Assembly (NCBI GenBank): GCA_002869425.1
Contig: PKSZ01000120.1
Location: 1-5,761 of the forward strand
DNA: 5,761 bases
Direction of reading: 5' to 3'
Origin: Marinilabiliales bacterium
GTDB taxonomy: Bacteria > Bacteroidota > Bacteroidia > Bacteroidales > BM523
Made by a program: the position numbers and the translations under genes. This document shows positions 1-5,761 of the stretch, one piece after another; the stretch's first letter is position 1; each line of letters begins with the position of its first letter. The notes beneath the pieces were generated by a model, which saw only the letters and a program-made list of their open reading frames with translations, searched no databases and was not told the DNA's origin.

Positions 1-229
1 AATTCATCAAATGCCTTGCTGCGGTATCTTTATATGATACAATTATATCACTTTTTCTATTGGAAGAAAAAACCAGTCCATCCTTCACAATAAAAGGACA
101 AATTTCATCTGAAATTGAAGTATTAAAACCCAAACTTTCCAGCAGAATACTATCTGACTGCTGAGCTGATAAGCCAAAAATCTGCACCCAGAAAACAAAT
201 AGCAATATTTTCCCTAAATAAATCTTCAT
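1..229 (-). CDS. Secreted PD40/OmpA-like protein, N-terminal part (cut by window edge)
   Basis: Only the first 76 codons are visible; the frame is open to the window edge. The ATG shares its A with the TGA stop of the PorP/SprF gene (TGATG), which fixes the start. Residues 1-23 form a clear signal peptide (MKIYLGKILLFVFW, then VQIFGLSAQ), with likely cleavage after SA or SAQ. Mature residues 37-57 read SISDEICPFIVKDGLVFSSNR, resembling the first strand pair of a WD40-like PD40 beta-propeller blade (an acidic residue, a P-x-x-x-D-G turn, then FSSNR). Genes following PorP/SprF in Bacteroidota often encode a PD40 propeller fused to a C-terminal OmpA peptidoglycan-binding domain, so that is my inference for the full protein; the OmpA part cannot be seen here. 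It could also be a PD40-only periplasmic protein. Export is well supported, the family moderately, and a peptidoglycan-anchoring role only by context. Confidence 0.6.
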   Translation of the reverse strand, partial: MKIYLGKILLFVFWVQIFGLSAQQSDSILLESLGFNTSISDEICPFIVKDGLVFSSNRKSDIIVSYKDTAARHLMN

Positions 230-1155
230 CAGAAAAACCTCGGATTTGCTACATTCACTCTATAATCCAATGTATACCTTATCATAATCTCATGTGATCC
301 ATAATTATATAATCTAAGCTGCGACAAAGAATGATCATAAGCATATCCAAAGGAAAATTGATTATTAAGCTTGTATTGACAATGAAACAACACAGCATCA
401 TTCAAACGATAACCGATCCCTGCCAGGTATTGATCAAGATATATAAACTGAGTATTGATTTCTGGTTGAACAGGACTAGCAAATGTATATCTCACAAGCC
501 CTGATGGCTTTACAGACAATTCCTTATTTATTGCAAATTCTCCACCCACAATCAAACAGTAGTTGTAATTTCTAAAACTGTGATCTGCCTTATAATTACT
601 GTTGCCAATCTCTGATTTTGTAGTAAATTGTTCAGGCACAGACAAACCTGCAAAGAATTTATTATTGTAAAAATAAATTCCAAATCCTGAACTTGGAATG
701 ATTCCTCTAACCTTCTCATCTCCAAACGCCTGATCCTGAGAATCCACCAATTTAACATCCTGCAAGTTGCTAACCATTTGCTTCATTCCCAACTGCAAAC
801 CCAAAGCCAATGTTCCTTTATCTGAAATTAAGCGGTATGCATAGCTTACTCGAATACTTGTGTTTCTTGTTACACCCAGCATATCATTATCCAACAGCAA
901 ACCCACTGCCATATACTCTGCCTTCAATGGTGTATGAACTGATAAGACCTGTGTTCCAGGAGATCCTTCAAAACCCAGCCATTGATTTCTGTAAAACACT
1001 GATCCCGTGAAAGCATCTAAGCTTCCTGCATAAGCAGGATTTACAGATAATCCATTAAACAAATACTGGCTATATTGATAATAATGCTGAGCACTTGCAG
1101 TTCCAAAAATGAAAACGCCAAATATTATTAATAATATGTATTTATATCTGCTCAC
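229..1155 (-). CDS. PorP/SprF family type IX secretion system outer-membrane protein
   Basis: The 308-residue product has the usual length and layout of the PorP/SprF family. Residues 1-22 are a signal peptide (hydrophobic ILLIIFGVFIFG, then TASA before Gln23). The N-terminal family signature follows at 27-45 (QYSQYLFNG, then LSVNPAYAGS) and 54-66 (FYRNQWLGFEGSP). The rest alternates short beta-strand-like segments, and the C-terminal hallmark is at about 270-308 (GYAYDHSLSQL, YGSHEIMIRY, final NPRFF), as expected of an outer-membrane beta-barrel. The start is GTG; its four bases GTGA overlap the TGA of the adhesin gene, and no other in-frame start precedes the signal peptide. Known members are PorP of Porphyromonas and SprF of Flavobacterium; SprF is needed for surface delivery of the adhesin SprB. 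Its place directly after a CHU_C adhesin suggests it serves that one substrate rather than being the core PorP. It looks intact although its presumed partner is interrupted. Confidence 0.93.
   Translation of the reverse strand: MSRYKYILLIIFGVFIFGTASAQHYYQYSQYLFNGLSVNPAYAGSLDAFTGSVFYRNQWLGFEGSPGTQVLSVHTPLKAEYMAVGLLLDNDMLGVTRNTSIRVSYAYRLISDKGTLALGLQLGMKQMVSNLQDVKLVDSQDQAFGDEKVRGIIPSSGFGIYFYNNKFFAGLSVPEQFTTKSEIGNSNYKADHSFRNYNYCLIVGGEFAINKELSVKPSGLVRYTFASPVQPEINTQFIYLDQYLAGIGYRLNDAVLFHCQYKLNNQFSFGYAYDHSLSQLRLYNYGSHEIMIRYTLDYRVNVANPRFF
238..241 (-). promoter_or_regulatory. Possible Shine-Dalgarno GAGG for the downstream PD40-like gene
   Basis: On the minus strand GAGG lies 8 bases before the ATG at 229, inside the last codons of the PorP/SprF gene (Pro-Arg-Phe-Phe). 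Spacing and sequence suit a ribosome binding site. Bacteroidota rely only weakly on such motifs and the bases also encode protein, so this may be chance. The one-base stop/start overlap by itself suggests translational coupling. Confidence 0.3.
1152..1155 (-). promoter_or_regulatory. GTGA stop/start overlap coupling adhesin and PorP/SprF gene
   Basis: The adhesin gene ends ATT GAA AGG TGA and the PorP/SprF gene begins GTG AGC AGA, so the two share four bases. No convincing Shine-Dalgarno lies at normal spacing before this GTG; AAAGG abuts the start itself. Ribosomes ending the adhesin probably restart here. If so, premature stops upstream could lower expression of the intact PorP/SprF gene. 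Confidence 0.6.
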
Positions 1156-1871
1156 CTTTCAATTACAATAAAACCTTTATAAACTCTTCCTCCATCAATA
1201 ACCTTCAAAATATACATATATGTATCATCTGGCAAATCCTGTTGTTCATTGTTTTTTCCATTCCAATTATTTTGGTAATTATCTGCTTCAAAAACAATAT
1301 TTCCCCATCGATTATATACCACAAATTCTGATTGAACATTTTCAATACCAGCCACTACAAAATAATCATTAACACCGTCACCATTAGGCGAAAAGCCTTC
1401 TGGCACGAATAGGTCTTCCACTTCAACCACTATATAATCAAAGAAAGCAGGACAAGGGGAATTTCTAACAATCCACCTAAAAATATTAGATCCGAAAGCC
1501 AAGCCTGAAACATTTGTTGAAGCTTGCAATGTATCTTCAATAACTCCGTATCCCTGAAGCAACTCCCACGAACCCGTACCATATTGCGGTAAGCTGGCAG
1601 CAAGATTGGTTTCAAATGAGTAATTCAAAGAAATATCTTCCCCAGCAAAAACTGAATCATTGTTCCATACAAACTCTATCTGCATTGAATCCTGCATAGT
1701 GCATAACATACTATCCCATTCAATTTGAATATTATAAACACCGGGGAAATCAGATTGAAGAAAATTACCATCAAGACTTATTCCGTCTGGAAGATTCCAA
1801 ACTCCTCCGGTTAAATTGCCCAGCTGGTCCAATGTGATGGACTCTCCACAAACTACAGTATCTGCAGGCAT
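1152..1871 (-). CDS. C-terminal fragment of the adhesin: Ig-like modules and CHU_C (T9SS type B) sorting domain
   Basis: From the first ATG after the TAA at 1908-1910 this fragment is 239 residues; the frame is open back to 1907 and the codons before the ATG (ILVTVVQIPVFA) continue the adhesin, so the ATG is an internal Met, not a real start. Residues 1-70 are an Ig-like module with ADTVVCGE. Residues 71-154 are the module commonly seen just before CHU_C in such proteins (GTGSWELLQGYG, GLAFGSNIFRW, NSPC). Residues 155-239 are the gliding-motility-associated C-terminal domain (FVPEGFSPNGDGVNDYF, VYNRWGNIVFEA, WNGKNNEQ, DDTYMYILK, YKGFIVIER). That domain targets proteins to the type IX machinery for surface delivery. 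The fragment has no signal peptide, so alone it could not reach the secretion machinery. It holds eight of the twelve Lys/Arg residues seen in the whole adhesin. Confidence 0.8.
   Translation of the reverse strand: MPADTVVCGESITLDQLGNLTGGVWNLPDGISLDGNFLQSDFPGVYNIQIEWDSMLCTMQDSMQIEFVWNNDSVFAGEDISLNYSFETNLAASLPQYGTGSWELLQGYGVIEDTLQASTNVSGLAFGSNIFRWIVRNSPCPAFFDYIVVEVEDLFVPEGFSPNGDGVNDYFVVAGIENVQSEFVVYNRWGNIVFEADNYQNNWNGKNNEQQDLPDDTYMYILKVIDGGRVYKGFIVIER
1155..1409 (-). other. CHU_C gliding-motility-associated / type B sorting domain
   Basis: These 85 codons carry the full set of family marks in order: FSPNGDGVND near the start, the NRWG turn followed by GNIVFE, a W-N-G-K motif, a D-D-T-Y-x-Y segment and a final hydrophobic strand with Gly (YKGFIVIER). 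In characterised Bacteroidota this C-terminal domain (named after Cytophaga hutchinsonii, also called T9SS type B sorting domain) directs large adhesins such as SprB, and it typically needs a cognate SprF-like protein, which is encoded directly downstream here. Confidence 0.95.
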
Positions 1872-1907
1872 AGCAAATACAGGAATCTGAACAACTGTAA
1901 CTAATAT

Positions 1908-4478
1908 TTAATCAGCAACAGACAGCGCACACTGATTGGCATCTACCAAATTTTCAACAACATAAACCTCTAAATCAGTAGGTGAAATCTGTATTAGCGT
2001 ATCATTCCATGAAACATACTGATTATAAACACCTTCATTTTGAGCACGAATTGTGTAAGAAAAAGGAGATTGTCCTGTAAAAACAATTCCCATTTCCAAA
2101 TTTTGTCCATTACAAATTGTATCCTGAGCATTAATAACTGCAGTAGGTAAATCATTAACAACAACAAAAACACTGTCTGATGAACTACATAAGCCGGCTT
2201 CTACAGTAACCGAGTAGTACCCATCCTGTGGTAAACCATTCAAATATAACTGATCTGTACTGCCATCTGACCAAAGATATGAATCTGCATTATTTACAGT
2301 TAATTGAAGAAAATCCCCAGCACAAAGAACAGTATCTCCTGAAATACCAATTATGGGTTCATTAAAAACCTGTACCGGGAAAACTGTAGTATCCGAACAT
2401 GCCTGATACGTAATAATTACCTGCATATCAACAGACTGATCAGGCGAAATTTGCACTTGCTGATCTGTACTTCCATTACTCCATTCATAATTTCCTGAAG
2501 GTAAAGCCTGTAATACTGCTGTATCGCCATAGCATATAGCCGAGTCTCCAATAATTTCTGCATTGATCATCGCTTGTACTTCAACGAATATTGAATCTAA
2601 ACTTGTACACTGATAAGCATTGGAAACCGTTACATAGTAATCGGTACTTATTGAAGGTGTAACCATAATTTCAGATAAACTACTTCCTGTGCTCCACAAA
2701 TAATCTCCACTACCTAAAACACCAATAACTGCGTCTGTACCCTCACAAATAAGTGTATCACCATACATTTCTGATTGAGGCAAAGGATGAACCAAAACAT
2801 TCACAGAATCAGTGATTGTACATTGTCCAGAATACAAGATATATTGAATATCAAGATCGCCTGCAGGTACCAACGCAAGCGTATCTAATGTTGAATATGT
2901 AACCCAATTAATAGAATCATAATTTCCTGAAGCAATCAATTGTAGTGTGTCATTCATACATATCTGTGTATTACCGGAAATCGAAGCCACAGGTAAAGGA
3001 ATATGTGTTAAGCTCTGCTGCTCAATTATGGAACAAAAATCATTAGACACTGTAACATAGAAAGTTGTATCAGAATATATTAAAGCCGTATTAATAGAAT
3101 CTATTGACCCATTTGACCAATTATAGCTGAATCCTCCTGAGACTTCCAGCGTAGCATACTCCCCATAACAAACAGAATCCGGTCCGCTTATGCTAACAAC
3201 AGGGATTTCTTCTACACTTAAAAAGACACTGTCTGTGACGGAACAATTCCCTGATGAAATGGTAACATAATAATAAGAATCCGCTACAGGATAAATGGTT
3301 AACACACTATCTGTATATCCATTACCCCAAAGGTAGTCATCTCCACCTGAAGCCCAGAGCTCTGCCGAATCTCCTGAACATGCAAATGTATCCTGTAAGA
3401 TTGAATACTGTGGAAGAGGATTTACAACTATGACAACAGAATCTTCTGTATAACAATCATTTTGTTCAGCAATAACATAAAAGACTGTATCTTCAACGGG
3501 GTATACCAAAATTGAATCGTCAGAAGACATATTGCTCCATGCATAGCCATCTGCACCGGAAGCGACTAATAAAACACTCTCTCCTTCACAAACTGATGTA
3601 TCAGCAGTAACAGACACAGCTGGAGAAGAATTTACAGTTATAAATAAGCTATCTGTATTTTCACAATAACCATTCGTTTCTGTTAAATACAAAACAGTAT
3701 CATGCACAGCTACAAATAAAATGGTATCATCCAAACTACCTGTACTCCAATAGAAGCTTCCTGTTCCTGCGGCACTATACTCTGTTGGCAAATTTGAACA
3801 AATGGTATCCGGACCTATGATTTGTGCATCGGGAACCGTAAGCGTATGGATATTTACATCCAAGGTAGATGAACAGCCATTCAATATGCCCATTACTTCA
3901 CATGTAGTATCGGAACCGGAAATAAAACCAATCGTATTATCTGTTGCGCCATTGCACCAAATATACTGATCTGCACCTGACAAGGTAATTGTTGTACTTG
4001 ATCCTTCACAAATAATTGTATCTCCGGAAATTGCAATATCAGGTTGAGGCTTTACTATTAATGAAATTGAATCATATCCAGAGCAATAGGCATCAAATCC
4101 CTGAACAATAATCGTTGAATCCGAATAAGCAACAAACTCCACTTCAGAAGCATTATCTCCACTCTCCCATAAATAATAATCAGCTCCTTCTGCATTCAAA
4201 ACAACAGTATCTCCAGAACAAACTGTATCACTTGCTGTGATAGTTACTACTGGCGACAATAAACTGACAAGCACTAAAGAATCATATGCTATACATCCAA
4301 TGGTATCCATAGACAACCAAACCAACGAATCAGACTGCGGTACAATTAATATTGTATCTTCCATCGAGGAAGTGCTCCATGTTAAATCCCCCATAATATT
4401 ACTGGGATACAAAAAAGTAGAATCGCCATAGCAAACAGTATCATTACCCATTATCTCAAAATCGGGTAAGGGAATCAC
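1908..4478 (-). CDS. Central fragment of the adhesin: eleven Ig-like repeats plus a longer variant module
   Basis: The open stretch runs from the TAA at 4515-4517 to the TAA at 1908-1910. The GTG at 4478 that gives 856 residues is an internal Val of the repeat linker (QQVVVIPLP), so there is no genuine start and no signal peptide. It holds eleven consecutive 70-71-residue repeats (4466-2148), each with the pattern P-x-x-x-I, then DTxxCxGD, a Y-x-W-S-x-G turn near position 30, a YYVTV-like strand, Cys near 57 and DSVxVxVxPL. A longer, divergent module follows (2147-1884; TICNGQNLEMG, FTGQSPFSYTI, DANQCALSV) and is cut by the TAA. The repeats resemble the Ig-like domains found with CHU_C (Ig_7 type, from memory). 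The protein is very acidic: it contains a single Lys and a single Arg. It would be part of a surface stalk or adhesive fibre if the gene were whole. Confidence 0.78.
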   Translation of the reverse strand: MIPLPDFEIMGNDTVCYGDSTFLYPSNIMGDLTWSTSSMEDTILIVPQSDSLVWLSMDTIGCIAYDSLVLVSLLSPVVTITASDTVCSGDTVVLNAEGADYYLWESGDNASEVEFVAYSDSTIIVQGFDAYCSGYDSISLIVKPQPDIAISGDTIICEGSSTTITLSGADQYIWCNGATDNTIGFISGSDTTCEVMGILNGCSSTLDVNIHTLTVPDAQIIGPDTICSNLPTEYSAAGTGSFYWSTGSLDDTILFVAVHDTVLYLTETNGYCENTDSLFITVNSSPAVSVTADTSVCEGESVLLVASGADGYAWSNMSSDDSILVYPVEDTVFYVIAEQNDCYTEDSVVIVVNPLPQYSILQDTFACSGDSAELWASGGDDYLWGNGYTDSVLTIYPVADSYYYVTISSGNCSVTDSVFLSVEEIPVVSISGPDSVCYGEYATLEVSGGFSYNWSNGSIDSINTALIYSDTTFYVTVSNDFCSIIEQQSLTHIPLPVASISGNTQICMNDTLQLIASGNYDSINWVTYSTLDTLALVPAGDLDIQYILYSGQCTITDSVNVLVHPLPQSEMYGDTLICEGTDAVIGVLGSGDYLWSTGSSLSEIMVTPSISTDYYVTVSNAYQCTSLDSIFVEVQAMINAEIIGDSAICYGDTAVLQALPSGNYEWSNGSTDQQVQISPDQSVDMQVIITYQACSDTTVFPVQVFNEPIIGISGDTVLCAGDFLQLTVNNADSYLWSDGSTDQLYLNGLPQDGYYSVTVEAGLCSSSDSVFVVVNDLPTAVINAQDTICNGQNLEMGIVFTGQSPFSYTIRAQNEGVYNQYVSWNDTLIQISPTDLEVYVVENLVDANQCALSVAD

Positions 4479-4520
4479 AACAACCTGCTGACCAATAGAA
4501 GAAGAACATCCATTTTACAC

Positions 4521-5699
4521 TCATGCAACAGAATAAAAAGTATTCATTTCAGGCGACACAGTAATGGAATTTCCTGTCGTTCCAGTACTCCAAACATAAT
4601 TGGTGGCTCCTGATGCGACAAGGACTGTTGATTCGCCTTTACATATAGAAGTATCTCCTGAGATACTTAGTACAGGTATAGGATTTACTGTCAGGGAATG
4701 GGAAGCTACAGTACTACAGTAATCATCAGATACTGTAACATAATAAACGCTATCAATCAATCCCTGTGAACTGTATGTCACTGTTGTTGTTCCATCAACC
4801 CACAAATAACTACTACCTCCTGTTGCTGTTAATGTAAAGCCAGCTTCCTCACAAACACTGGCTGGACCTGATATTCCTGCAACCGGTAAATCATGAACAT
4901 AAACATGAAGTGAATCTGATGCTGTACATTCTGAAATAGTTCCTTGTAATACTATCAAAGTATCACTGGTTGGCATTACGTAAATTGCTGTATCGGTTGA
5001 TCCGGTATTCCATAAATATGAATCTGCATATGCGGCTTCAAGATAAACACTGTCACCATCACAGACCAAAGTATCACCCAGTATTTGTGGTTCTGGATAA
5101 CTATTTACAACAACCAACTGACTTATGGTTGTATTACATCCGGAAGCAACGCCTATTAATGAATAATTTGTTGTTACAGAAGGAGATATCGTTATTGTAT
5201 TTCCTGTCGTTCCAGTACTCCAAACATAATTGGTGGCTCCTGATGCAATAAGGACTGTTGATTCGCCTTTACATATAGTAGTATCTCCTGAGATTGAAAT
5301 ATCCGGAGCAGGATTAACAACAATGTCATGTAACAAAGAGTCCAGACATCCTCCACTTCCCACTGTATATGATACTGTATAGGTACCGGAAAGAGCTTCC
5401 GGATTAAATTCAGAACCTATAATCACCCCTGTTTCTGAACAATACCAAGTTCCTCCTACATCTCCTGTTACATATGCATTTAAATCAACCGGTGCAGTAT
5501 TGCTACATAAAGGACCCGGGTTTGTCCATAATGGATCACCTCCTGAAACAACTACAGTAACAGTATCGGTAACAATACAAGAATTACCAGGATCGACTTC
5601 AAAAATATAATTCCCAGTTGCTGAATAATCTACAGCCGGATATATAGCACTTGTACTCCCTGAAATTATACCAGCTGGCCCATGCCACTGATATGCCAA
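4521..5699 (-). CDS. N-terminal-side fragment of the adhesin: two large modules and four Ig-like repeats
   Basis: The frame is open from 5753 (after the TGA at 5754-5756) to the TGA at 4521-4523. The TTG at 5699 that gives 392 residues is an internal Leu (CTLAYQWHGPAG), so this is not a real start. From 5753 to 5538 there is a PKD/Ig-like module (DCSSIVPFYVG, YQWHGPAGI, TDTVTVVV). From 5537 to 5307 there is a second type of module (DPLWTNPGPLCSN, GGTWYCSETG, LSGTYTVSYTVG, GGCLDS). From 5306 onward there are 70-residue Ig-like repeats: three complete ones and a fourth whose last 19 codons lie across or beyond the stop pair. The first and fourth repeats are nearly identical in DNA as well as protein. 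There are only two Lys (both in ICKGEST of these two copies) and no Arg. No signal peptide is present; the true start must be outside the window. Confidence 0.76.
   Translation of the reverse strand: MAYQWHGPAGIISGSTSAIYPAVDYSATGNYIFEVDPGNSCIVTDTVTVVVSGGDPLWTNPGPLCSNTAPVDLNAYVTGDVGGTWYCSETGVIIGSEFNPEALSGTYTVSYTVGSGGCLDSLLHDIVVNPAPDISISGDTTICKGESTVLIASGATNYVWSTGTTGNTITISPSVTTNYSLIGVASGCNTTISQLVVVNSYPEPQILGDTLVCDGDSVYLEAAYADSYLWNTGSTDTAIYVMPTSDTLIVLQGTISECTASDSLHVYVHDLPVAGISGPASVCEEAGFTLTATGGSSYLWVDGTTTVTYSSQGLIDSVYYVTVSDDYCSTVASHSLTVNPIPVLSISGDTSICKGESTVLVASGATNYVWSTGTTGNSITVSPEMNTFYSVA
4569..4664 (-). repeat. Near-identical direct repeat, copy B
   Basis: These 96 bp match 5199-5294 with three mismatches, including synonymous positions. 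The match covers repeat positions 4-35, from GDTSICKGEST to the WSTGTTGN turn. The copy ends about 45 bp before the stop pair at 4515-4523. The other repeat units of the gene are far less alike at DNA level, so this pair is recently duplicated or gene-converted. Confidence 0.9.
5199..5294 (-). repeat. Near-identical direct repeat, copy A
   Basis: This is the partner of 4569-4664, offset by exactly 630 bp, which is three 210-bp repeat units. The frame is conserved, so recombination between the two copies would delete or add three whole repeats without a frameshift. Confidence 0.9.
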
Positions 5700-5761
5700 A
5701 GTACAAGTTGAATATACCGTACCAACATAAAAAGGTACAATTGAACTACAATCTCAACCGA

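Larger units (their letters stand above)
2148..5306 (-). repeat. Fifteen tandem ~210-bp units encoding 70-residue Ig-like repeats
   Basis: Counting from the Pro that opens each unit, twelve copies are exactly 70 codons and three are 71, with no spacer. The frame passes through the stop pair at 4515-4523 without changing the 70-codon count of that copy. Shared features are a hydrophobic start (PVVSISG type), DTxxCxG(D/E), a Trp near position 29-30 in Y-x-W, a beta strand around 48-52, a second Cys at about 57 and a linker resembling VNPLP. Most copies are well diverged from each other, apart from one near-identical pair. The two Cys per copy could form a disulfide after export, which is inference. 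Confidence 0.92.
1152..5761 (-). pseudogene. Giant Ig-like repeat adhesin with CHU_C sorting domain, interrupted by in-frame stops (5' end off window)
   Basis: One reading frame runs the full length, with codons in the same phase as the stop at 1152-1154, and covers at least 1,530 codons. It is broken by TGA (5754-5756), TGA (4521-4523), TAA (4515-4517) and TAA (1908-1910), with no insertion or deletion: the repeat containing the stop pair is still 70 codons and keeps its Cys57. Domain order is two larger Ig/PKD-like modules, fifteen ~70-residue Ig-like repeats, one longer variant module, two more modules and a CHU_C domain. Proteins of this design are secreted by the T9SS and act as gliding or surface adhesins. 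The start codon and signal peptide must lie beyond 5761. Downstream partners are a PorP/SprF gene and a PD40-like gene. The gene is either recently inactivated or carries sequence errors. That the pieces belong to one ancestral gene is nearly certain; that it is truly dead is less so. Confidence 0.85.

Noticed and set aside
552..758. Minus-strand open frames inside known genes (also 1430-1615)
   Set aside because: They are out-of-frame readings within the PorP/SprF gene and the adhesin C-terminal part, with no domain or signal of their own.
1872..4520. Three separate adhesin genes in an operon
   Set aside because: All pieces are in the same phase, the would-be starts (TTG 5699, GTG 4478, ATG 1871) fall inside repeat or linker sequence, none has a signal peptide, and the codons between stop and 'start' continue the domains.
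4970..5251. Plus-strand open frame of 93 codons, and similar ones at 810-1010 and 4237-4431
   Set aside because: They lie opposite well-supported coding sequence, resemble no family I know and have no ribosome binding site or neighbouring gene on that strand; they reflect the repetitive low-stop antisense of the genes.
2148..5306. CRISPR-like or satellite DNA because of the regular periodicity
   Set aside because: The period is ~210 bp, always a multiple of three, the units are diverged in DNA but conserved in protein pattern, and there are no short identical repeats with unique spacers.
4515..5756. Alternative genetic code or selenocysteine reading of the in-frame TGA codons
   Set aside because: TAA as well as TGA interrupts the frame, the PorP/SprF and adhesin genes both use TGA as their own terminal stop, and no known Bacteroidota code reads both as sense. 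I saw no sign of a selenocysteine context; the repeat position is a Gly in the sister copy, not Cys.

Overview
The window looks like Bacteroidota (formerly Bacteroidetes) DNA. Everything recognisable in it belongs to the type IX secretion (T9SS) and gliding-motility world: a huge Ig-like repeat adhesin ending in a CHU_C sorting domain, a PorP/SprF outer-membrane protein, and the start of a secreted protein that looks like the OmpA/PD40 type. All genes are on the minus strand and are packed end to end. There is no intergenic stretch of any size, no RNA gene and no mobile element that I can support.

In transcription order (right to left): 5761 to 1152 is one very long reading frame for a repetitive, very acidic surface protein. 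Two larger modules (5753-5307) come first. Fifteen tandem copies of a ~70-residue Ig-like repeat follow (5306-2148), each with one Cys near position 12 and one near position 57. Next come a longer variant module (2147-1884), two further Ig-like modules (1883-1410) and a CHU_C / type B sorting domain (1409-1155). The 5' end, with the start codon and signal peptide, lies beyond the window. The frame is cut by four in-frame stop codons (TGA 5754-5756, TGA 4521-4523, TAA 4515-4517, TAA 1908-1910) but has no frameshift: the copy containing the stop pair is still exactly 70 codons long. The pieces are therefore parts of one broken (or mis-sequenced) gene, not three genes.

The last four bases of the adhesin gene (GTGA) overlap the GTG start of the PorP/SprF gene (1155-229). 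Its stop in turn shares one base with the ATG of a third gene (229-1, cut by the window). An order of adhesin, SprF-like protein, then PD40/OmpA-like protein fits a co-translated export/anchoring cassette: the SprF-like protein would help its partner adhesin leave through the T9SS, and the third product may tie the complex to the cell envelope. If the stops are real, the adhesin is dead while the two partner genes remain intact in what can be seen.

I see no novel system. The points most worth checking are the substitution-only nonsense codons, the near absence of Lys/Arg over about 1,420 codons, and a recent homogenisation between two repeat copies 630 bp apart.
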